Source of the DNA: Paragonimus skrjabini miyazakii
Lineage: Eukaryota > Platyhelminthes > Trematoda > Plagiorchiida > Troglotrematidae
Length of the DNA stretch: 64,000 nucleotides
Direction: 5' to 3'
Assembly: GCA_014338405.1 (NCBI GenBank)
Contig: JTDE01000220.1
Coordinates: forward strand, 106,569 to 170,568
Shown here in pieces: positions 36,411-48,900 of this stretch. Every line of letters starts with the position of its first letter. Position 1 is the stretch's first letter. Below the pieces are notes generated by a model. It was not told the DNA's origin. It saw nothing but the letters and a program-made list of their open reading frames with translations, and ran no database searches. The translations under genes and the position numbers were made by a program.

Positions 36411-37717
36411 GTAAGCCAATCCACAAAAGATGATGTCGCAATTTTCTTTGGCTTTTGTTCATGAAGCCAGCTGTTATCGTCTTTTGACCACACAGCCAAA
36501 TGAAGAAATAAACATGAGTTGCATTATTAATTACATCACTCTTTCGCCATTCATATGAACCCACGATGTTACAAATTTTACCGTTATCTGACCATTAACG
36601 AGATTGTCAAGAACAAAGGATTTGTGTAGAGACGTTTGTAACTGGTGGCATGTTTTGTCACAAATTGTTTACAACATTGCCAAGAAAGTAGATTACAGCA
36701 AGTGCCAGGAAGAGAATTTATCGAACATTTCGTTTAGGAGCTGAAACGCCTGAGAAAAACTGAAACACATCATTCATCTAGTATCAGCAGGTGAGTTTAT
36801 TTGATAACCCCGGTAGAAATCTAATCAAGCTAGTTAAGTGAAAACTGATATGTTTCAGTAGACTATTTAATTCTCAACTGTACATGTAACACTTACTCTT
36901 GTCGTAGTCAAAGTTTGCCCAGCTAAACTGTGAAAGGCAACTCTGTGATGTAGTGATGAATAGAACTCCAAATCCTTCATTAACATTAACGATCCGCCAT
37001 CTGATTGAACAGATTATAGATGTTTGGAATTCTCCTAGCTGCTTATATGACCCTGTGACATTCTGCTGTTTACTTATTGCTTCAACTTTGTTGAATTAAA
37101 ATATTGTTCATGTTATTGTGATAAATTATCGAAAAACATTGTCTTTCATGCTAATCTTTTATTGTCTACAACACTCCATTTTCCGGTAGGATAAACGTCA
37201 AAATTAGCTAGTTGTAATGAACCGAATAGGAAAGCTGTCGGAAGCAAATATTAGCCAAGGGAATGATGAAAACGAATGAACTATTTTGGAGGTACTAATC
37301 CAGTAGCTGCAAACGGATGGATAATCATTAGTTTGAAGACAGAATACATTAGCTGAACAAGTCAATTAATTCCTTGTGTGCTTTGTTAGTCAGCCAGTTA
37401 AAAATCACTTTTATCTGTTGGTTGTTCCATGCCCACGCAGTGTGTAAATATCAAAATAAAACATGGGTTTTCCCAGTTGTTTCAACAATTTATTATGTCG
37501 CAATGCTCACAATGCGCCTGGTTGTTCTATCATTTCATTTTTCAGTGTTCTGTGGTTTAATAGCTTCGACTGAATAATGTATTGTCAACTGCATTCAAAA
37601 GCTCTACAATACATTATTTCCTCTTGCAAAGTGATTGTTTAATCTAAATGATCCTCACTGGCTAACGTAACTAGGATTTGGTATACGCTAATTTGATCAC
37701 ACTCAACGTGGGGTCAG

Positions 37718-37905
37718 TTGGGCAGTTGTCAGCGCGGTTGCCACGATGGAAAAAGGACCGGAAATCAAATCTAGGTAGTCGCATTGAGATTTATTAGTGG
37801 AGAGCCCTAACAAAGGAAAAATTTAAACCTGATGCCTCTTCTCTAAACAACCTGGTTCAGAGGTGTACAAGAATGCGACGGTTGTAATAACATGTCTTAT
37901 TCAAT
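37718..37905 (+). mobile_element. hammerhead-type SINE, decayed copy
   Basis: TTAGTGGAGAGCCCTAACAA followed by AGGAAAAATTTAAACCTGATG (about 37794-37832) aligns along its length with the ribozyme segment of the other copies: helix I side, a CCCTAACAAAGG stem-loop, AAA, and then GATGCCTCTTCTC. The tail GAATGCGACGGTTGTAATAA (37871-37890) is one of the closest tail matches in the window. The core is too mutated to cleave. Confidence 0.6.
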
Positions 37906-38302
37906 TTGTGAACTGTAAATCTCTTTTTAACTAAATTTCATTATTCTTCAACTTGAAAAACTGTATCTAACATTCTATATGATCCAACAAACTTGTTTTA
38001 ATCGGTTCTAACTGAATATATTTCTGCACTTTCATATAAAGAGGATCTGAAGCAAGAATTGACATTTGCTCGATCTCGAACTCTTGAAATAAAATCTTAC
38101 TTATCCTGACTTCTAAACAAATCATTCACCCTATTCCTATAGCATACATAAGTCTGTTTTTAAACTTAACATTCAACTCAGCAGGAGAACATCAACATTT
38201 TTCTGCAACTGCAGAAGTGGGGGCAAAATGTGACAAACGGAAACCTAGTAAGGATTTAAAGATATGTAACTAATAAGTAGTGTGGCTGATTTCATAAGTT
38301 AA

Positions 38303-38412
38303 ATGAGGCCCAATTGCGGAAAATTAAGGATTCAGCTGGATTCGAACAAGCGACAGAAACGTCGTGCCCAGATGCACCAAACGCTCTACCAGTCGAGCTA
38401 CAAAGTCATGCC
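38303..38412 (-). mobile_element. tRNA-derived SINE (second family)
   Basis: On the minus strand, GTAGCTCGACTGGTAGAGCG is a near-perfect tRNA D-arm and A-box, and TTGTTCGAATCCAGC is a T-arm and B-box. Between them lies the family-specific TTTGGTGCATCTGGGCACG segment in place of an anticodon arm. GAATCCTTAATTTTCCGC and AATTGGGCCTCATTTAA follow as tail. The same order and tail occur at 59.86 and 60.06 kb. A similar tail, AATGGGGCCTCATCTAAATT, lies at about 38583 on the plus strand and may be a truncated further copy. Confidence 0.7.
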
Positions 38413-38609
38413 AGTAGCTTAAAAATGTCAAATTCCGACTTAGTTATTCGTTTAGTTCAGTGCTTCATATAGGATCCAACAAACGATTCAGCGAACTGAC
38501 TGCACAGGCAGGATCTGGCAAGAGTTCACGCTGAAACTCACAAACCTCACTGTTGATTTGTATCCAAACCCAATTTTTTTTGAATGGGGCCTCATCTAAA
38601 TTCGAAGTT

Positions 38610-41600
38610 GGTTTGAAAGGTAACTAGCAACACTGATAGATAAAGGTTGGTAAACTTTGCGAATAGATCGTTGCAAACTGGCGGTCAAAAAGTATGAAGC
38701 TACAAATTTGCAAAAAACTCAGAATGTTCAAAATAAATGGACGGATAAAGTCCCAGTGAATGAAAGTCTTACATCATGAGTATTGATTGCAAAATTTGCC
38801 AAAATACAGTCTTATATGAAAGAACGTTATCGTATGAAGTGTGCTTAGGTTCTGTCTTCAAAATCTCTCAGAGGGTCCTCATATGTTCAAGCCATATCTC
38901 CTCTCTTTAAACAGATTTACATAATAGGTGCTTACAAAGTCAACATGTGAATCACTGAACTATTTGAGTGAGGTTGTGTCAACATGTGTTTTTTATCTCT
39001 TTTAAAGTACCTACAACCCACAAACATCATCAGATGCATGGATTGTTTTGAGTTGACAAAGCGTCTTTCTCTCAGTTTCAATGGAAAGCTGACAGCTTCT
39101 CCAGGTAAATCAGAAGGGCAGCGTTGTAACTCTATTGGAGAAATTTCGAAAATAATATCGCCAATTACTTCTTATTTTGGTCAGAAGTATCTCAAGTGCA
39201 CTTTTAAGGTCTTTGGTTACCTGCCAGTGCAATTGGAAGTAATATGAGTTGATATTCAAGCCAATAGTTCTGTTCCATTCTGAAACGGTTTACGTATATC
39301 CACACTGTACCATATATATTACATTATGCATAACTACTTATAATCAGTACACATTTGTACGTGATCGCTGCAAGACATCCGATATGTAAATATTGCTAAT
39401 TTTTAAATGTTAAGGTCGTAAACAGCTGTTTTGCAACCTCAACTTTTATGAATACTCTGGGTATAATGACAGAATCGTCAACTTCTGTTTGCAATATGCT
39501 CCCGCGTAAAATGAAAGATCTTTCCGGTCCTGTGGACTTACATCTAAAGTACCATTAGTATTGCATTACAAAATTCTCATAACAGCTAGTGACGCTGTTT
39601 TATACTTATGTTTGAATCATGCAGACTCATCTTGTCGTTCACTCTGTAAATCTTTATATATTCGGATCATACCGCCTGGTACAAATGAAACGTTCCACAA
39701 TGTATCCTCCAGTATTATACTCGCCAAATGCTGCTGAATATGAGTTGCGCACATGATTTACGGCCGAATAGTGCGAAGTAACTCAAATCGTCTTTATATA
39801 CTTAATGGTGTGCTTCGAATTAACGTTAATGTGTCTAACAATTTGAAATTTTGTGAATAGCGATCAAGTATATGATTGCAACGCAAAAAAGCTTAATGTT
39901 CTACTGGAAGAAACATCTGTCACCTCAAGTGTAGTTAGATTATTACAACTTAGTTAACCAATAGGCTTAGCAAACAGTCCAATGTGACAGCTGAACTTCA
40001 CATAAAACCCACTGCATCCACGGCTTTCTAGTAAGACGATAGAGAATAACTACCAGTTCAGACTTCACCTACATATGGCTGTCTCACATCTGGACTAGTT
40101 AACTTATATTAACCCTAGCAAATAAACAACCCTTAACTTTTGTTTAAACTGTAAGATAAATACTTCAAACATAGTGTAGACAGAACTTAATCTGTGTGAC
40201 GCATCAATAAACTTATACAAAATTACACACTAGTTACAGGAATCATAGTTTATCTGTGACCAACAATTATGGTGGATCTAATGACACCAGATATGATATG
40301 ATTGATACAATTCCGAACGAGGATCTTGACAAAATGAGAGGGGGTACAACAACCCACTGGTAATGTTGTCTGATAAAACGATACCCGATTGGTCCATTGT
40401 AATTAAAATTTATTTTACAGTCTACTCTTTTAGCTTGCATTGCTTAGAAGAATTAATCTAGCTAAAGAGTGTCATAAAATAAATCTCGGACGGGGTAAAA
40501 TATCAGGGCCATCCACCCTCAACTACGTGAAAATAAGCATGAAAAAACAGTGACAAAGTCCCTCTACTGATTGTTAACCAAACCATCAAGGATAATCGGT
40601 TGAAAGCCTTTCGTACTACTGTTGTGACCGCAAAAGACGCTTGGCCTGAGAATTCGTTTATTGCGCACACTGCCGTATAGGTAATGTCAAAAATCAAACA
40701 ACAAACGCGTACACTCATTTGCACGTCAGACATGCATTCAAATAGATCATTGTCATTCGCCTTGGTGGAACTTCTGCCGTAACGCGTACTCACAACGAAA
40801 CTGCCTGACATACAACACTACTAATGTTATAAGAGATGGGCTAACTGGCAAAATATGAGGCAGTTTGCATGGAGTGCTCGGATTATCAAATCCTATGAAC
40901 TGGTGACTGACAAATGATGCTCAGGCAATGGTCAAGTCTGTCGTAATAGTATATTCAAATAGCATCATCCGGTTGACTATCTAAAAGTTTCTTCTTTAAT
41001 GAGATAAATGAACATCTTGAACAAAAGTCTGCCATTAATACAGTTGGGTCTACTCGAGGTTGAATGACTGCAGGTCCACTTTTTACCTGCGACCCTCTTT
41101 TGTACCGTCTCAGTGTAAAACAGCTTATAGGAGTATTGTGTTATTGTAACTTTCAGTAAAATTGAAGTAGCTTCTCCTCTAAGTTGCCATGAGTTCACCA
41201 CGGAATACTTGAGTTACCGTATTTAAGACCTGGCCGTCAATCACTGGTATTCTAGGATAATGTGAATAACAATCGCAGACAAATTTGTTCCCAATTATGT
41301 ATTACAACCATTTTTTTGAGGTGGGATTGTGCAGGGCAAGAGACCAAAACAAAAACTGGCTAATTATTTCATCCACTCCACGGTGGTTATGAGACCACCC
41401 TAGATTTTGAAGACCGGTTGTTTCGCGGCAGAGCATAGAATGCACAGAGCATCACAAACCAAAAACTTCAGTATGTGGTTGACCAGAAGAAACTCACGGG
41501 ATGTATATCATCAGTTACGTTTTCAAGTTCAACTACACTGATTGGGGTTGTTCTCGTCGACTGAATCAAGGAAGGTTACATATAAGTTATTTTATTCCTT

Positions 41601-44600
41601 TTTGCAGGAATTATAAAACCTTACTTTGAAGTTGTATGTTATTTGGTTGGTGACAGTAACTGCAACTTTACCCGGTGGTCCATTACTGACCTCTGTACGA
41701 ACGGACGCTTCATTCTAATGTAGACTGTACTGGTTACAACAGTAAGCATTGTATCCGATGAGTTGAACTGCCCCTCGTTTATAGAGTTCGCTATCAAACA
41801 ACCATCTATTCACACACGAACTTGGTTTTCCTCTCCTCCCGTAACGCAGTCAGTGACTCACACGTAATAGATTCAGTGTGGTTGGTGCTGTGTGAGAACA
41901 TCGGTAGTAGGTCTCCATTTTAATTCCAGATGTATGCGCTTGTTTTCACTGCATGAAAGTGGAAGTTATCGTCGATCGGTGTTCAGAAAGATGTCATTGA
42001 CAAGTAATGGCAGTGTACCTTAAGGTCTGAGGTGCATTTTCTTAACAACCAAAATCTCCATTTCAAAATCACCGAATCCGTGGCGCTGAGAGAACGACAA
42101 ACTCTTTCCACTAGCCTCGTTCGTTTCAAATCAGATCCGTTTTCCAGCCGCTCCCTAGCTGTGGATTCGTGCAACATCCGGGAATATGTAGACTAGCTAA
42201 ATGTTAAGGTCTTAATTTGTGGAATGACATATTGACACATACGCGAGCAAATTTGTATTGAGATTATGTCAGTACATAGGGTCACTTTTGCGATCTTTTG
42301 CGGTGAAACATCAATGAAAATGGTAACAATATAGTTTTACTGAAGTTACGTGTCATTTTCTTAGTTTGTTGAATAGGAGAACCAGAGCTCTGAGATATGA
42401 CACCATAAAACTCTCCGGAAATATACGACTAATTTTATAACCTGATCGCAAGGTATAAGTTTAGATATTTCCAGTATTTTGTCACACGCCAAAATCCTCA
42501 CTCGCGTTTGCATAAGTATATATTGAGTACTTTGGTAAAATAATTCCAGCTAGTAACCACATAAAATTGCAGATCGTAACATTGTTGTCGTTTTAGGTTT
42601 ATAGAGAAAATTGTGAGTTACACACTATCAATCCCATTGACCGAGCTGATTCTAAGACCTGAAGTTTACTTATTTTTGTAGCCTATCAACCGTTACGCTT
42701 TTTCAACATTGATTTACTGCTCAAACTAACGGCCTGGAACACGATCGTTAGGTTACTTTTAAATAGACACTTCACGGATTGCTTCAACCGTAATGTAGAT
42801 ACAGGATGTTAGGAGCATCACAGACGTAGTGATTTTATTTGCCTAAAACTGTAAAAGTTGGTTAGAAATCACCTGTAATCAGGAAGGCATGAAACCGTGA
42901 AAGAGAAATAATTTCAACCAGCTTGTTCTGTACTCTTCCCGATACCTATGTCCCATTTAAGATCTACATAACACGCCGGTTTTAATCATAACGCACTGTC
43001 ATTACACGTTGCATTTAGCCGTTGTATACGTAGGGAGTTTATAAGTCGAGCAACCATTTCGACCCTGTTTCGATAACAAAATTCGATCGATTCTTCGGTT
43101 TGTACAGGGCATCACTGGTGAACTATTAGGCTGCTTTCAGAAGAAGCTGCTATCAATGGCTTTCGCGCCCATTTTTAATTGTCACTCAGACATACTGAAT
43201 ATAAAACAATAACATTCATTACGTATCAGATGAAGTCATCGAGAGACGTTTTGTTCCGGACATTCCTCAAATTATGAATAGAAGTTGGGTAATTCGATTT
43301 ATTTCAAACTGAACAACACATGCACCTGATCGCCTTCTCATGATTTAAGTAAACCATCCAGCTAGTTCCCTGACATTTTTTGCATTATGTTTATCGTTTA
43401 AAAGCATCAACTTACGGTTTTAAGACTCAACCGTTCTGAAAAAAATATGAGGTCATAATAAACAGAAAACGCACAATTCTTCTTGCTTGTAATAGTTATG
43501 ATTTAATTGATGTAACAAAATCCTCGTGTGAAACAACAGTAACGTAAGGCTTAATGAGACTGGTTCTGATATATTATTGTCATGCGGTTCACAATTAAAT
43601 GCAGGCTTCATTTGGCAGATTGTACTATATATAACTGTCTGTATGAAAATAAGGTTTGTAACAACATATGTACTAGTTTCTCCAGTTTGTTAACAACATG
43701 TCATTCAGTTACATGTTTGCTCTGTAGGCTCTTTTAATAATGCCCATTAGAGCTCGCTACTATAAATACTTGCGCTTACTTTTAACTGTAATCTATTGAG
43801 TATGCATAGGAATGGAATTCTTAGGCTATTTTGTGATATCTTAAAAACAGAGTAGCGTAACTAGCTGTGAAAATTCATAAGAAGGAAACTTCAACAGATT
43901 TAAAAAGTATAAGATCAGGCTAGAATGAAAAGTAAAACTGCATTAATAAGGACAATAACTGCGTTCAAATCTGTATAACGACGGAATCAGGAACATTGTT
44001 TTGGGGTCAGCCATAATTTACTGTTTCCTCAGTCATAATTAAAGGAAACGCCAATTTGCATGAGAAAGTGATTGACCTCAATTCAACTAAACCCTTCGGT
44101 AATTAAATCAGGCTAAACGTGCAATTGTCCTACGGGGAATCACGAGAAAGATGCAAAAATTTTTCAAAGGAATTGACAATTCCGAAACAATCGAAAAATG
44201 ATTCTGAATAAGTGTTTACACAGTTTATGTTTTACATATTGGTTGCTTCATACTGCTGGCTGACTTTAGGTGATTTATCAAAGATTGAGATTTTAATCAT
44301 GAATGATGGAAAACGAGTTTGAACCAAGCGTTTTTATCGTCATTGAATAGCTATTGACGAAAGGTAACAACTGTGTCTTCTCTTGATATCACACATAATT
44401 AGATTGTAACCTTAAATAACAATAAACGTTCTGTGTGATCCGGCATTTGTTTTGACTTTGCTATAAACAATGTAAAATACTGTTGTTTCATCATAATGTA
44501 AAATTTTTTGCACGGGCAAAGATTAGAGAACAAAAATGGTTACAACTTTATGCTCGTCTTTTTACCTTTGTCTGTTTAAATACGTGTCATGCAACAATTG

Positions 44601-45464
44601 GCTTATGATAAATGAAAACGTAGGTAGTTTTATGTCATGCATGGTCATTTACAGAAAATATCTCCTGTAGCAGTACAAACAAATTCTAAAATTTAATGCT
44701 TATAGACGGTAACAATTGTCGTTCACGGTTTCTATATCACATGGGGAAACATTAACTTTCGAAAACTAGTGTTAGGACAGATTCTTTAATCAAAGGCTTC
44801 CAGGTTGACCAATCCAGCGAGTTTTTTTCTCTAATAAGAGAACTGTGAAAATAATGCTTTCCAGTTCAACAAATTTGTTTTTATGAAGTTTAATTAAAAC
44901 GCTGATTACTTAACAAGTATGCACACGCCATTTGATTCAATTTTATTGTTTTATAACTAACAGAGGAAATAAATATATCTCTACCTACATGGCAGTTGCT
45001 AACATTCACTATTTATTCTCACGTGACTCCTTCGTTTGATGTGGTAACCGTCAACACATAGCTCATTGTGCCTTTCACAGAGGTTCTCGGTTTACGTTTA
45101 AGATTATTTTTCAGCCTCAGTTTAAAAGAAAGGTTAATGACATTCTCTGTCAAAGTTCAAATTTCTCAACTGTGTGGACTGATCAGTTTCATCGAAATTA
45201 TTTAGCTCGTCGAAAAGTGCGTAGTGTTGCGAAAATGTTGAGCAAAAAATGACACCCGAATATCTGGCCAAAGACGGTTAATAGTTTTGCTGCCCCTTCA
45301 CCTCGGAATAGTAGCTTAAGTGACTCACGCACAAGCTTCACCTTGCATCACAGAAAGGTATTCCACTTAAAGAACTTCTCAATAAGTTCCTGTCAGAACG
45401 GAGCACTCGATTACGTAGGCTAAACTTTCCGGTGTGATGACTCACTCGTGACTATTGTAAAGTT
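38610..45464. other. no gene recognised; includes a 3.6-kb stretch with no sizeable open frame
   Basis: Frames above 60 codons are few (38984-39247 +, 40503-40811 -, 40977-41201 -, 41983-42177 -) and carry no recognised motif. Between about 42180 and 45820 none reaches 60 codons on either strand. This is very A+T-rich and reads as a long intron or intergenic gap. Confidence 0.5.
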
Positions 45465-45650
45465 TCTGGCAAGGCGGTCAATGTGGCTCTTCCACGAGAA
45501 CGCGGACAACGGTTCAGGTGTTTAGTGTGGCTGAGATTTTCATCACTACTGAGATCTAACAAAACGGAAACCCGAATTTGATGCGTCTTTTTGGAAGAGA
45601 CCGCTTAAAATCCTTATCTCAATGCAAAAGCAGTAATTGTGTGTCAGTGA
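45465..45650 (+). mobile_element. hammerhead-type SINE, decayed copy
   Basis: TGGCAAGGCGGTCAAT (45467-45482) resembles the A-box region and AACGGTTCAGG the B-box region. ATCACTACTGAGATCTAACA then AAACGGAAACCCGAATTTG (45542-45580) aligns with the ribozyme segment: CACTACTGA and CGGAAAC persist, TGA has been lost from CTGATGA, and GAGTC has become GAATT. The tail is AATGCAAAAGCAGTAATTG. It should be inactive. Confidence 0.62.
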
Positions 45651-45833
45651 ACTCGAGGTTTTAAGAGTCCAAGCCCAAACTGTTTACCAGGGGTTGCTCG
45701 ACAGGTTGTGATTTTGGTATTCTCCGGCATTACAGTAGACCAGGTTAACAATGTAATTGTGCTTTTTTCTTCCGTTCGCTGAATTATTTATCCACTGATC
45801 ACTTTACATCATATCTGGCTATTTGCTTTCCAG

Positions 45834-45931
45834 GTTGCGTCAAACTGTTTCAGAAGTAGATCCAAGGGACGTACTCAACTGTGTGACAACTGATCTAGCA
45901 GGGTGCACATTTGTGATCGGAACGTCCGTTT
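45834..45931 (+). CDS. candidate internal exon, unrecognised gene
   Basis: The acceptor is strong (GGCTATTTGCTTTCCAG ending at 45833) and so is the donor (CCGTTT|GTAAGA). The 98-base segment has phase 1 at both joints and encodes LRQTVSEVDPRDVLNCVTTD followed by LAGCTFVIGTSV. Both splice signals are the best seen in the window. No family is recognised and no flanking exon was matched. Confidence 0.42.
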
Positions 45932-48900
45932 GTAAGAAAAGCAGAAGGTCATACAATACACCTGGTTGTCCGCCGATGCTAAATAAAGAATCTGATCCGT
46001 GCCAAACCTTTCAGAGAGATAAGTCGAGCAAATTTTTGCCAGATTCATTTTACTCGATAGAATGCAGTTTGCAACTGACACTTCAAAAGTTAACTCATTT
46101 TGAGCAAACACGGTACCAACAGAATTCTCACAATCAAAATCAATAGCTCCGGTTATATGTGTTCCAAACACTTGGATACTAAAGCGATCGGTAGAATATG
46201 GCTTGTAGGCGGTCAGTTGGTCGAACTGCTCCAGTTGGCAAGAATGAAAGGAATACGTTGCAAATATAACTGCTGTTAATTGTGAAATAAAAATACTTTG
46301 TGGCGAAGATATTTGTTCATCTAGTTAGAGCTAACATCACACTGTCTCATTGCGCTCACAAAATGCTGGTCACATTTTGGTTGTTAAAATTACTTAGGGA
46401 GGTTTTATGAAAACAACACCAGGATGGTTGATCGAAACCTTCTTTTCTATGGCTAGTATACATTTTCCGGTTGATAAAATCGTCTGGAAAGCAGGTTTAG
46501 GGCAGGTGATATCTTAGATCCATTACGCGCTACATTTAACTCATTTTGACCTTGGCAGATCCCATAGATACAGTATACTGACTCCATTAAGTTTGAAGTG
46601 ACCGGTAAGAGTAGGCCACCTGTGGGTTGGCAAATTCTAGCATTACAATTTACGGTTACCATGGCAGGATGAACCGTTGCGGTTTACTAAGTACACAAAT
46701 CTGAATGGCAACAACAACCACTAAGACGGTTGTGTACTTCCCATGAACTCTGGTCGCCAAAAACACTGCTGACTTTCACTTTCTTTCCCAAACAAACGAC
46801 ACCCATTTCACTGTGTTAAACTTTGGGAGGTTCTGAAATATTTTCCGCCACCAAACAATACCATTTAATTTTCATCACACTAGTTGAAAGCAAATTTAAC
46901 AACTGTTGCGCTGTTTAGTTTTGAACAAGATAGAATGATGTATCATTAATGACTATTAATTTTTACTTGTTACATAACAGTAAGAAATCTTTCAGAACAA
47001 ACCTCACGGTAAGTCAGCTTCAGAATAACGGAACAGTTTGAAATGGGCAAGAGGCAGTCATTGTTACACCAGAAATCCACAATTTTTCTATAAGCGCACC
47101 TGGATACAAACGGCGGATTGTTGCTTCACAGAAGGGAGATTTTAACTTAGTTTTTCACGTGCTTGCGACTGGTAGACTGAAATAACTATTCTCTAAATCT
47201 CACGAGTGTAGTAATGTAATTTTGCACTTATATCTCCACAAAACTTTCTATGAGCACGAAGATGTCTATCCAGCTAAAGTCACCGCGAAATCAATAAATC
47301 CCTTATACTGGGAATAACGATATTAAAATGTTTGGATTTTAAGATACGACTATTTTGCAGAGTTCTAAGTGATATTTTAAATAATGACATCAGCGCTCTT
47401 TTAACACAATTTTGTTTGGTTTTTATGTATCCTTTCTGCTGAGTTTTGGTTTGTTGCTTACCACAGCATTTAGCCTTGTTTGACCGAAATTGTTATAATG
47501 CTCGCATGAAGATAACTTAATGATTTTATGGAACTCTCACCATCTATTTGGTTTGGACGGATTTGACAGCCCTGTAAATTCTTGGCTGAACTGGAACTTT
47601 TCACAAAATTCAGACTTTTCTGTCAGTCTGTGCAACATTCCAAGATAGCAGTCATTACGGAAAATATATTTCGCTCCATACAACATACAACCATTTTACG
47701 TAAGAGACTAATTGAGACAGAGTAAACCGACCCTTTCCGATAAAACAGTTGTCAGCAATAAGTTGCATCATACAAACCTCTTCAGCGTGTTTCTTCATCA
47801 GTAAGATATATTAAGAGTGAAATAAAGCCAAAATCTGTAACGTGTATTGAATTGTTGAACGCATTTTCCGCATATTTCTTTCGATTTTTAGTTAAAGTAA
47901 ACCACTGTCATTGGTAGATGCTGGTGTGGGTTGGCATGTATTCTTGCCTCTGAGGAACAACTGAACTGGCCCGCCCATTCATGCTTAGTGCTGACAGGAC
48001 TGATTTAAGGGAACCTAAATCACACTGGCTACAAAACTGCAGCCACCCAAACAAGGTCTTGTTAACGTCTTCAAAACAAAAGCATTTTACCGGATGCCGT
48101 CTTCAGTTAGTCAGCACGAGTACATCGACTAGCATTCACTTGCTGATTCCATATGCCTCCTACAAGAATGTTGGTCACAGGAAGAAAACGTTGTTACACT
48201 CAAACATTCTGAGGTCACCCGACAAATTGTTCAATGTGGGTGCTCCTTCAACATTCAAATCCTCGATGAGGACGATGAGAAAGTGGTGGCTGTGGACTAT
48301 CTTAGACGTGCCTGATGCCATCACAAAAGCTCAAGAAGTTTGATCAAGAAACGCCAGCAAGTAAAAATTTTTTGGATGACGGAGGTAGCTAACAATTTCG
48401 AACCAACTGACACAGCCGACCTCACCAACTAGAAAACTCATTCCCAATCGGGCCCTATTGACATCCCTTTCCATTCTGTTTGGATAAACTGAATTAAATC
48501 ACCACCGTTTGTACAAATATTTGTCGTGTTAACCACCGTTTACAGTCTCCAGTTCAGTATCAATCTTTGAGTTTAGAGCCTGAACGACAGTTTTGTCGTA
48601 GGTAACGTTTACTCATGCCATACCGTCACTTCACCCAAAATTTTGTTGGAACCCGCGAAAAGACGGACATTAAATCATTTTATGTTTGTAAAAACTGTTC
48701 TTGAGAATCGTGCTGAATGTATTTCCAGAAAATATTGCTTCCAACAGGCTGTATAGTACCCGGCCATTGAACGAAGTTGCCATCCATCTGTTATCAGAGC
48801 GCCTCTGATCTACTGTTTTAAAGTAATCGAGATTTATATTCATCTACAAAAAATCAGTCAACTTTAAGCTGCTTAACTTATTTGGATAGAATTCGATTTT

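Noticed and set aside
48133..48315. 60-codon frame ending NIQILDEDDEKVVAVDYLRRA
   Set aside because: Protein-like composition, but overlapped by a longer frame in another register, with no family or splice support.
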